Assembly (NCBI GenBank): GCA_028278455.1
Contig: JANQEH010000166.1
Span: 1 to 64,000, forward strand
DNA length: 64,000 nt
Direction of reading: 5' to 3'
Origin: a bacterium
GTDB taxonomy: Bacteria; SM23-31
The notes below the pieces were generated by a model. That model was not told where the DNA came from, searched no databases, and saw only the letters and a list, made by a program, of their open reading frames with translations. Below are positions 21,333-30,189 of this stretch, in pieces. Made by a program: the position numbers and the translations under genes. Numbering within the stretch: the first letter of the stretch is position 1; each line of letters starts with the position of its first letter.

Positions 21333-23015
21333 ATGGCAGAACAGAAATATGTTATCGGTGTCGATCTCGGAACAGATTCCGTACGTACGATCATTGTAAA
21401 TTGTGAAAACGGTATTGACATATCTTCATCTGTTTGGGACTTTAATCGCTGGAAAAAAGGAAAATACTGCGATCCTGCTAAAAATCAGTTCAGACAGCAT
21501 CCAATGGACCATATCGAAGGTATTGAGGGATCAGTAAGGGAAGCTCTCTCCTCGGTTACGCGCAGTGTCCGGGAGAATATCACCGGTATTTCAGTGGATA
21601 CAACAGGATCAACTCCCGGACCCGTGGACATAACCGGAACACCACTTGCGCTGACTCCCGGCTTTGAAGAAAATCCCAACGCAATGTTCGTTTTGTGGAA
21701 GGATCATACCGCTGTAGAAGAAGCCGAAGAGATAAATCATGTATCACATACGTGGGGGGGAATTGATTTCACAAAGTATGTGGGAGGCGTATATTCTTCC
21801 GAATGGTTCTGGGCAAAAATGCTTCACATTCTCAGGGAGGATGAAAAGGTCAGGAAGGCAGCATTTTCCTGGGTTGAGAACTGTGACTGGATCCCAGCTT
21901 TATTAACAGGAAACAAGGATCCATTAAAAATTATGAGAAGCAGATGCGCTGCCGGGCATAAAGCTATGTGGCACAGGGAATTCAATGGCCTGCCATCTGA
22001 GGGGTTTTTGCAAAAAATAGATCCATTGCTGGAAGGAATCCGCTCCCGTCTATACACAGAAACTTATACCTGCGACAGAATTGCTGGTACACTTTCACCC
22101 GAATGGGCAAAAAAATTAGGGCTTTCTGAAAGAGTAGTTGTAGGGGCCGGTGCTTATGATGCTCATCTCGGGGCTGTAGGCGCCGGAGTAGAGCCTTATA
22201 TATTATGTAAAGTAATAGGAACTTCAACCTGTGATATGCTGGTTGCGCCCGCAGATGAGATAGGTGATAAACTTATTGGCGGTATCTGCGGACAGGTAGA
22301 CGGATCGATCATACCTGGTTTAGTTGGAATGGAGGCAGGGCAGTCAGCATTCGGTGATATATATGCCTGGTTCCGGGATATTCTTATGTTCCCGGTGCGC
22401 CAGGTACTATCAAAAAACTCTACAGTTGACGCCTCTGTGATAAATATTCTTTCTTCAAATATTGAGAAGAATATAATCCCGGAATTATCCGCCGCCGCGG
22501 AATCGATCTCACTGGAAATGTCCTCGATTATTGCCCTTGACTGGTTGAACGGCAGAAGAACACCCTACGCTGATCAAAGACTGAAGGGAGCAGTCACCGG
22601 TATCTGCCTTGGAACTGATGCACCGGGAATATTCAGAGCTCTTGTTGAGGCAACCGCATTCGGAGCCAGAAAGATAATAGACAGATTTATAGATGAGGGA
22701 ATAAATATAATGGGTGTTATTGCCTTAGGCGGAATCCCTAAAAAGTCTCCATTTATCATGCAGGTTTTAAGTGATGTTTTGAATTGTCCCATCAAGATCG
22801 CTCGGTCCGACCAGGCATGTGCTCTTGGATCGGCAATGGCAGCTGCAACGGTATCCGGAATTTATCCGGATATCAGATCGGCTCAAAAGGCTATGGGTAG
22901 AGGATTCGAAATAGTATATAATCCCGATCAAAAAAAAGCTGAAATATATGATTTACTTTATAAGCAATATACTGATCTGGGTGGTTTTATGGAAAATCTG
23001 AACAGAGGAATCTAA
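21333..23015 (+). CDS. araB: Ribulokinase (FGGY family)
   Basis: YVIGVDLGTDSVRTIIVN, VDTTGSTPGPVD, GAGAYDAHLGAVGAGVEP, ATAFGARKIIDRF, LGGIPKKSPFIMQVLSDV. Confidence 0.85.
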   Translation: MAEQKYVIGVDLGTDSVRTIIVNCENGIDISSSVWDFNRWKKGKYCDPAKNQFRQHPMDHIEGIEGSVREALSSVTRSVRENITGISVDTTGSTPGPVDITGTPLALTPGFEENPNAMFVLWKDHTAVEEAEEINHVSHTWGGIDFTKYVGGVYSSEWFWAKMLHILREDEKVRKAAFSWVENCDWIPALLTGNKDPLKIMRSRCAAGHKAMWHREFNGLPSEGFLQKIDPLLEGIRSRLYTETYTCDRIAGTLSPEWAKKLGLSERVVVGAGAYDAHLGAVGAGVEPYILCKVIGTSTCDMLVAPADEIGDKLIGGICGQVDGSIIPGLVGMEAGQSAFGDIYAWFRDILMFPVRQVLSKNSTVDASVINILSSNIEKNIIPELSAAAESISLEMSSIIALDWLNGRRTPYADQRLKGAVTGICLGTDAPGIFRALVEATAFGARKIIDRFIDEGINIMGVIALGGIPKKSPFIMQVLSDVLNCPIKIARSDQACALGSAMAAATVSGIYPDIRSAQKAMGRGFEIVYNPDQKKAEIYDLLYKQYTDLGGFMENLNRGI

Positions 23016-23141
23016 TATAGAGATAGTCCGTAATAAACTGAAATTAAAATGCACAATAGTAAGTATTTACAGGTTTACTTGAATTCAAGTTAATACATAT
23101 ATAAAAAGCTAATTTTTACAGACGTGAAAGGAATCCCGGAA

Positions 23142-24476
23142 ATGTCAATAAGTGTAACAATAGGTGACCAAGAGTATTTCCCTGATATAGAAAAGGTCAG
23201 ATATGAAGGGCCAGGATCGGATAATCCCCTGGCTTTCAAATACTATGATGAGAACAGGGTAGTTGGTGGAAAGAAAATGAAAGACCTTTTCAGGTTTTCA
23301 GTAGCCTATTGGCATACTATATGTGGTGCAGGGGTAGATCAATTCGGGTCTGAAACTCATCAATATCAGTGGTTGAGAAATCCGGATCCCATGCAGCGGG
23401 CAAGGGATAAGCTTGATGCGGCATTTGAATTCACAAGCAAGCTCGGAATGGCGTATTATTGTTTTCATGACCGCGACCTGGCTCCGGAAGGAGAGGATAT
23501 CAAAGACTCTGAAAAGAATCTAAGGAAGATGACTCAACTGGCATTGAATAAGCAGAATGAGTCAGGAGTCAGGCTGTTATGGGGGACTGCAAACCTGTTT
23601 TCTCATCCCCGTTATATGAACGGGGCAGCCACAAATCCTGATATTCATGTAGTTGCCCATGCAGCTGCCCAGGTAAAAGCTGCATTGGAAACTACGGTTG
23701 AACTTGGCGGCGAGAATTATGTATTCTGGGGAGGAAGAGAAGGATACTCCACGCTACTGAATACCGAAATGAAGAAGGAGATAGACCATCTGGCTATGTT
23801 CCTTGCAAAAGCAAGAGACCATGGCAGAAAAGCAGGTTTTAAAGGTACCTTTCTTATAGAGCCTAAACCGATGGAACCGGCAAAACACCAGTATGATTAT
23901 GATGTTAATGCTGTTATTGCTTTTTTGAAAAGCTATGGTCTCGAGGATGATTTCAAGATTAATATCGAAAATAACCATGCAACTCTGGCCGGACACACAT
24001 TCGCTCATGAAATACAAACAGCCGCGGATGCTGGACTGCTCGGTAGCCTCGACGTCAATCAGGGTGATCCCCATTGCGGATGGGATACTGATGAGTTTCT
24101 ATACAATTTGTATGACGCAGTTGAGATCATGATAGTTCTACTCCGGAATGGAGGCCTTGGAGCGGGAGGAATGAATTTCGATGCAAAAGTCCGCAGAAGC
24201 TCTACAGATCTCGAAGACATCTTTATTGCTCACATTCTTTCAATTGATACTCTGGCAAGAGGACTGTTGATCGCAACTGATATACTTGAAAAATCAGATT
24301 ACCTTGATCTCGTTAAAAGGAGATACGGCAGTTTTGACACGACTGCCGGCAGGGCGTTCGAAGCCGGAAAACTCAAACTAGAACAGTTAGCTGAAATTGC
24401 AGAATGCTCAGGTGAACCTTTAAGAACCAGCGGAAAACAGGAATTATTCGAGAGTATTATAAACAGATTTCTTTAA
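23142..24476 (+). CDS. xylA: Xylose isomerase
   Basis: YYCFHDRDLAPEG, VFWGGREGYSTLLNT, LIEPKPMEPAKHQYDYD, DVNQGDPHCGWDTDEF. Start ATG at 23142 preferred over GTG at 23124. Confidence 0.93.
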   Translation: MSISVTIGDQEYFPDIEKVRYEGPGSDNPLAFKYYDENRVVGGKKMKDLFRFSVAYWHTICGAGVDQFGSETHQYQWLRNPDPMQRARDKLDAAFEFTSKLGMAYYCFHDRDLAPEGEDIKDSEKNLRKMTQLALNKQNESGVRLLWGTANLFSHPRYMNGAATNPDIHVVAHAAAQVKAALETTVELGGENYVFWGGREGYSTLLNTEMKKEIDHLAMFLAKARDHGRKAGFKGTFLIEPKPMEPAKHQYDYDVNAVIAFLKSYGLEDDFKINIENNHATLAGHTFAHEIQTAADAGLLGSLDVNQGDPHCGWDTDEFLYNLYDAVEIMIVLLRNGGLGAGGMNFDAKVRRSSTDLEDIFIAHILSIDTLARGLLIATDILEKSDYLDLVKRRYGSFDTTAGRAFEAGKLKLEQLAEIAECSGEPLRTSGKQELFESIINRFL

Positions 24477-24558
24477 CAAACTCTAAACAATATCATTAAA
24501 CTTATTTCCAAATTGATAATTGTGTAGAATATTGTCAACCAAATGAATCAGAGCCTTT

Positions 24559-24903
24559 CTATTTGAATGCTTTCCTGATCTTCTCATACAGTATTTCTTT
24601 ATCGATCGGTTTGTCGACTACGCCGAATGGTTCCTGTACGGCAAGATGTTTTCCAGAGATCCTGATTGCTATAATAACAGGAGTTTTCTTGAAATCTTTA
24701 CTCCCGCGTATCTTTCGGTAATATTCAGCTCCTGAGTTTTCGGGCATCTGTATGTCAAGGGTGATCAGGTCCAGTAAAGTCTACGCCGTTTTCAGCATCT
24801 CAAATGCCTCAATACCGTTTGATGCAATAATCGTTTTTTATCCGTTGTCTTCGAGAAACATTTTTAAGAAATCACGAATATACTGTTCATCCTCGAAATA
24901 ATC
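24559..24903 (-). pseudogene. Degraded response regulator receiver
   Basis: One frame reads DYFEDEQYIRDFLKMFLEDNG*KTIIASNGIEAFEMLKTA*TLLDLITLDIQMPENSGAEYYRKI...VVDKPIDKEILYEKI; stops at 24838-24840 and 24781-24783. Confidence 0.85.
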
Positions 24904-24920
24904 TGGTTAATCACCCACAC

Positions 24921-26213
24921 TTATAAACCGTTCTTTATGACATCTACCATGGCATCGGAAAACCTGTCGATTTCTTCTGGCAGAGTGTACACATTCGGTG
25001 TTACACGAATTCCCTGGAACTCTTTGTGTTTGATGGGTACAGTAATTATTCTATGCTTTTCCCATAAATGATTATTAAGTTCAGCAGGATCAATACCATC
25101 TATATTCACATTTGCAACACCACATGAGAATTCAGGTCGAAGACTTGTATTAAGAGTTACCCTGTCGTACTGAAGTAGTCTGTTTGCCCATCGGTGTGTA
25201 AGATAGCGGAGTCTTTCCTCTTTTCTCTTTGCACCAATACCCTGGTAGAATGTCAAAGCTTCTGCAATTGCGAGATATGGTGCAGCTGGATGAGTTCCAA
25301 TCTCTTCAAATTTCCTTATATTCGCATCCATTCCTTCCGGGGCAGCCATCATCGGCCAAAGGTCTTTAATCTTTTCTTTTCTGACGTAAAGAAGGCCTGT
25401 CCCATGAGGTGCGCAGAGCCATTTATGCAGACTTGAAGCATAGTAATCACAATCAAGGTCTTTATGATCGAATTCGAAATGAGCGAATCCATGTGCGCCG
25501 TCTACAATCACAGGAATTCCCTTTTTTCTTGCCATCTGGACAACACCCTTTACCGGCAGTATCTGTCCGGTAAGGTTTATCACGTGGCACATAAGGATCA
25601 CTTTTGTTTTTGGTGTGATATTTTCTTCAAAAAGGGATACGATCCTGTCGGGATCTTCACAAGGAACGGGAATAGGGAACTGTTTCATTGCAAGTCCTTC
25701 TCTTCTTTCCCTTTGTTTCCATGTTGTGATCATCCTGCCGTAGTCCTGAGTGGTCGTCAGGATCTCGTCACCCTTCTTAAGGTCAAATCCGAGCTGACAA
25801 ATCTGTAATCCCTCTGAGGCGTTCCTGGTCATGGCGACTTCCTCAGGATCGCAGCCGAATACGCGAGACAGCCTTTTGCGGACTGCTTCTTTCTGGGGTT
25901 CGAGGATCCCCCACATTGTATATGTCGGAGCTTTATTCGAGTAGTCGAAATGTTTTTTATATGCGTCAAGTACCATCGCCGGGGAAGGGCAAACGCCGCC
26001 GTTGTTCAAATTTATCAGGCTTCGATCCACAATAAAGGCCTGTTGGCATTCAAACCAGATAGCATCATCTGCGGCTGCTTCTTTCGGTGATCCCGAATAT
26101 CCCTCGAATGCTTCAACAGCCCGGCTGATCCCGGATGGATCCAGAGCTGTCATTAATAATGCAGCAGCAGCGGGTTTACCCACTGCGCCCAGAAAATCAC
26201 GCCGGTTATACAT
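24921..26213 (-). CDS. Tat-exported PLP-dependent class V aminotransferase-like (isopenicillin-N epimerase-like) protein
   Basis: N-terminal NRRDFLGAVGKPAAAALLM (Tat-like); ARNASEG-type region TRNASEGLQICQLG; VIVDGAHGFAHFEFD; PLP Lys in SSLHKWLCAPHGTGLLYV. Confidence 0.85.
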   Translation of the reverse strand: MYNRRDFLGAVGKPAAAALLMTALDPSGISRAVEAFEGYSGSPKEAAADDAIWFECQQAFIVDRSLINLNNGGVCPSPAMVLDAYKKHFDYSNKAPTYTMWGILEPQKEAVRKRLSRVFGCDPEEVAMTRNASEGLQICQLGFDLKKGDEILTTTQDYGRMITTWKQRERREGLAMKQFPIPVPCEDPDRIVSLFEENITPKTKVILMCHVINLTGQILPVKGVVQMARKKGIPVIVDGAHGFAHFEFDHKDLDCDYYASSLHKWLCAPHGTGLLYVRKEKIKDLWPMMAAPEGMDANIRKFEEIGTHPAAPYLAIAEALTFYQGIGAKRKEERLRYLTHRWANRLLQYDRVTLNTSLRPEFSCGVANVNIDGIDPAELNNHLWEKHRIITVPIKHKEFQGIRVTPNVYTLPEEIDRFSDAMVDVIKNGL

Positions 26214-26360
26214 TTTTTTCTCCCATTTATTTTTAGTAGAATATTAAAGCGATAAAAGAATGCAGTAGCGGCAAGGATCTTCGTTAAGAGCCTTCCGAAT
26301 TGTTCAGGTTGTGATCAATTTATATGGACTATAATAATTCCATAATTAATTTAAACAGTT

Positions 26361-26708
26361 CTATTCTTTAAAGGCAGCAATCGCCTTATCAACATCGTCA
26401 TGATGCTCGAAAAGAGCTATAACCTGTGTTATCATCAAAAGGCTCTGCACCTTTTCAGTTACGCCGGCGAGTTTAAGGTTTCCGCCTGCGACAGCTACGG
26501 AAGTGAAGCATGACATCAGGATACCCAGTCCCAGGCTGTTCATCCATTTTACTTTCGAGAGGTCGATCACGATCTTTATCATGTCATCGTCGATAAGACT
26601 TTTGATCTTTTCATGAAGATTGTCGGTTTCGGGACCACCCATGAGTTTGCCGCTTGGGATCACTACAGCAATATCTTCAACGATCTTTTCTTTAATTCCC
26701 ATTTTCAA
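26361..26708 (-). CDS. STAS-domain anti-sigma factor antagonist-like protein
   Basis: KIVIDLSKVKWMNSLGLGILMSCFTSVAVAGGNLKLAGVTEKVQSLLMIT. Confidence 0.88.
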   Translation of the reverse strand: MKMGIKEKIVEDIAVVIPSGKLMGGPETDNLHEKIKSLIDDDMIKIVIDLSKVKWMNSLGLGILMSCFTSVAVAGGNLKLAGVTEKVQSLLMITQVIALFEHHDDVDKAIAAFKE

Positions 26709-26948
26709 TCTCTCCTATATGATTATTTATTTCTTTGATCTCATTAATAATATAACTATTTTTTTTGTTTAATAAATTCCAAAAATTCGGGATTGTTACA
26801 CAAAAATCTGTAATTTATTACACAAATTCATGTCTTATCAGCATCGTATCCTCAGAATATTAGACCTTTGACATGCCTTCTTATTTCAAAAATCTTCATT
26901 CATTTCTTCTTGGGCACAATCTCTCATCAGACATCTCAATAGTGAACA

Positions 26949-27737
26949 TTACTGTTTTTTAAAAACTTTTCCAGTCAAAAGTCTGTAATATTTGACCTGC
27001 AGATCATCACCTGTAACAGTCTTTTTTGAATCATGCTCACTTTTTGCCAGTTTCCATCTGAAAGCATCAGTGTAAGTATGCTTGACAATATCATTCAATT
27101 CAGTAAATTTTCCTCCCCTTTCATAATTATCCATATCAGCTTCACTGTCCCAAAACGTTATCGAAATAAGTTCATTTGTAGTTTCCATGCTTTCCGAGAG
27201 AACCGCGAATCTACATCCTTTTACTTTTCTTAATTCGGGAATTATCTTATCATTGTATAATTGTCTGAATTCCAGCAATTTGTCAGGCTGAATTTTAACT
27301 GTTACAAGTCTCAGATTTGCTATAAACTCATTTTCCCTCGATGGAATGGAATCGTCTGATTGCGCAATTGATGAATATGAGCTTATTTCCGGTTCATTTT
27401 GGACGAACCCGTATTCGAGCTTTAGATCTCCGGATAGATTGACTTTCTGGATTGACGAATCTGAAAGGAATTTTCTTACATTATTTAGATTTTCAAGATA
27501 TTGACCGCTCTTTTCATAGTTTTCCTGCTGCTCAAGAGTTTCCCAGAGTGTAAGGGATATTCCCTCTGCTTTATCCGGCTCAGTTACTATCAACCCACAA
27601 TAGAGACAGCCAGGTACTTTTTCAAGTCTGGCGATAACTTTCTCTGTATAAGTTTTTCGGAATTCCTCAACCAATTCAGACTTAAGGCGTGAATATACAA
27701 ATCTCAGGAACATAAAGTACTCCGAGTTTATATTCAT
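26949..27737 (-). CDS. Protein with two ABM (antibiotic biosynthesis monooxygenase-like) domains
   Basis: Two related ferredoxin-fold repeats: VYSRLKSELVEEFRKTYTEKVIARLEKVPGC... and VTVKIQPDKLLEFRQLYNDKIIPELRKVKGC...SITFWDSEADMDNYE. Confidence 0.7.
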   Translation of the reverse strand: MNINSEYFMFLRFVYSRLKSELVEEFRKTYTEKVIARLEKVPGCLYCGLIVTEPDKAEGISLTLWETLEQQENYEKSGQYLENLNNVRKFLSDSSIQKVNLSGDLKLEYGFVQNEPEISSYSSIAQSDDSIPSRENEFIANLRLVTVKIQPDKLLEFRQLYNDKIIPELRKVKGCRFAVLSESMETTNELISITFWDSEADMDNYERGGKFTELNDIVKHTYTDAFRWKLAKSEHDSKKTVTGDDLQVKYYRLLTGKVFKKQ

Positions 27738-28759
27738 ACGGTCCGTATAAATACTATTGCAGCCAAAACAGCGGGAACGACAAATGTCGTAAACGATCTT
27801 TTCTGTTATAGAAGCGGGTTAAGAATTATTATCGGATAATGTAGAAAATAGAGTTCAGTAAAGCAATAAAAATCAATAATAGTATGATGGCCGGGATATA
27901 ACAACAATAAATAATACAATGTACATTGAATCGAGATTTTATATTTGAGAATATTACATATAAGAATAGATCTTTTCTATAGAGTCATTCTTGAAGCTAT
28001 ATTTTTCCGAGGAACAAGTCATCAGAAGGTATTCAAACTCCAAATATTTCGTATTTTCATTCTTTTCATTTGTATTCAATACCAGGTTTAAAATTCCATC
28101 TGCCGGATAAACCTGTCTATCCGCATGTTCATATTATTCTATTCTTGCAAGCACCAGACTCCTGTGGTTCTCAAAAGCAGTCAACAAACCTGCATCTACC
28201 GCCAGAAAAAACCTTTAAACTGTATGAATTATGAACACCGCTAGTCTTCATTTATGAACTCATTAGTTTCCGGAACAAAACAAAGATAAAAAATTAAATT
28301 TTTGAGAAAAATGCTTGCAATTCTATTTTTAATCCATTATATATAAATTGGAATAGTCCGAAAGATTCGATTGATATACACACTGTGACAGCTTTTGAAT
28401 ATAATGGTTGCATTCTACAGGGTGTATATAATCAAAGGTATCATACAATTATGGTTCCCCTCAAAAAAACTTCATCCAGAGCATCACAGGCAGAAAAAAA
28501 TCAATTTGTAATTAATCATAGATAGTACAATTTATCTATTTCAATATTAAGTGTAATAGTTTAGGAGTTAACATTATCTTTCGGAGATTAATACTCAACT
28601 TCTGCTATATCTGCACATCTACTTAAGCTACAGCAGTGACGTTTTTGTGAGAAAATAACTTACAGAGAAGGTTACTGATCTACTAGTGCTAATTATCCTG
28701 AACGTTTTTGTTATTCATTTCTGTTAAAACAAGCTCAAATAGTTTTAATTAACGGAGAT

Positions 28760-28784
28760 CTGTATTCCCATATCCGGAATACAG
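28760..28784. promoter_or_regulatory. Inverted repeat CTGTATTCC-N7-GGAATACAG upstream of qmoA
   Basis: Perfect 9-bp arms; a further half-site GAATACAGG at 28871-28879. Confidence 0.45.
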
Positions 28785-28922
28785 GAAGATATTATAATAT
28801 TAATAACATCATCCGTGATTAATACAGAGTACCGGTCGAGTTCAGGGATGAATATCCCTGCTAATCAACAGAATACAGGCATTGTGCCTTTAATTTAGCT
28901 TTATGAGTTGAAGGAAGGTGTT

Positions 28923-30188
28923 ATGAAATCAAATGCAAAACCTATTCTTGTTATAGGTGGAGGAATTGCAGGAATGACTGCTGCTGTGGAAGCCGCAGAA
29001 GTGGGATATGATGTTATTCTTGTTGAAAAAGAGGCTTATCTCGGCGGTCGAGTAGTACAAATGAATCGATATTTTCCTAAAATGTGCCCTCCATCATGCG
29101 GATTCGAGATAAATGTCCGAAGGATCAGGCAGAATCCGCGGATCACCGTCTATACTTTATCAGATGTAGAAGAGATTTCCGGCCAGGCTGGAGATTTCAA
29201 GGCTGTTCTCCGGGTAAAGCCAAAGTATCTTACCGGCAAATATCCGGTTGATGTATCTGTAGTTGAGAAACTAACCGGAGAAAGAAATAACGATTTTAAC
29301 TATGGTATGGATAGAACTAAAGGACTTTATTTTCCTCACGATATGGCTTATCCCCACGGCTATGTCATTGACCGGGAGACGCTGTCTGATACTGACGCAG
29401 GAGTTCTTCAGGGATCCATGCCTGATGATGCGATAGACTGGGAAATGACTGATGAAAAGATCAAAGTTAAGATAGGGGCAGTAATAATTGCAGCAGGCTG
29501 GAAACCCTTTGATGCGACTAAACTTGACACTCTCGGGTATGGACAATATCAAAATGTCGTTACAAACGTTATGATGGAGAGGATGGCATCAAATAACGGT
29601 CCAACTGGTGGTGAGATCACGAGACCCTCAGATGGCCGGAAAGCCATGAATGTTGCATTCGTACAATGTGCAGGATCAAGAGATGAAAATCATCTGCCCT
29701 ACTGCTCTGCTGTATGTTGTATGGCGTCCCTGAAACAGGCCAGGTATCTAAGAGATAAGAATGAGAATTCTAAAACAACAGTTTTCTATATCGATATCCG
29801 CACAATAGGACGTCTTGAGAAATTCTATTATGATATGCTGGATGATGCAAATATCTCCTTTGTTAAAGGTAAGGTAGCTGCAATAAGCGAAAATCCTGAC
29901 AGCAAGAACCTTATTTTGGATGTTGAGGATACAATAACGAGAGAGAACAACCATCCGGAATTTGAATTGGTAGTTCTTGCTACTGGAATGGCCCCAAATT
30001 CAATAAATATCAAATTTCCCTCAGAATTGTTGTTAAATGACTACGGTTTTATTGAGGGAGCAACAAATATTGAAGGAATATATTCTGCAGGCTGTTCAAA
30101 ACATCCCTGTGATGTTTCAAGCACTACTAAGGATGCCACAGCAGCAGCATTAAAAGCAATACAATGCCTTATTGGAGGAGAAGAATAA
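28923..30188 (+). CDS. qmoA: QmoA-like / HdrA-like FAD oxidoreductase subunit
   Basis: ILVIGGGIAGMTAAVEAAEVGYDVILVEKEAYLGGRVVQMNRYFPKMCPPSCGFEINVRRIRQNPRI is a QmoA-type N-terminus. ATG at 28923 with AAGGAAGG upstream preferred. Confidence 0.88.
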   Translation: MKSNAKPILVIGGGIAGMTAAVEAAEVGYDVILVEKEAYLGGRVVQMNRYFPKMCPPSCGFEINVRRIRQNPRITVYTLSDVEEISGQAGDFKAVLRVKPKYLTGKYPVDVSVVEKLTGERNNDFNYGMDRTKGLYFPHDMAYPHGYVIDRETLSDTDAGVLQGSMPDDAIDWEMTDEKIKVKIGAVIIAAGWKPFDATKLDTLGYGQYQNVVTNVMMERMASNNGPTGGEITRPSDGRKAMNVAFVQCAGSRDENHLPYCSAVCCMASLKQARYLRDKNENSKTTVFYIDIRTIGRLEKFYYDMLDDANISFVKGKVAAISENPDSKNLILDVEDTITRENNHPEFELVVLATGMAPNSINIKFPSELLLNDYGFIEGATNIEGIYSAGCSKHPCDVSSTTKDATAAALKAIQCLIGGEE

Positions 30189-30189
30189 A

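Noticed and set aside
24781-24840. Stop-codon readthrough or recoding in the receiver at 24559-24903
   Set aside because: Both TAA and TAG occur, there is no recoding signal visible, and all other genes use normal stops; pseudogene is simpler.
28375-28429. ATATACAC / GTGTATAT inverted pair as a hairpin or operator
   Set aside because: Only 8-bp AT-rich arms with a spacer of about 39 nt; expected by chance in this composition.
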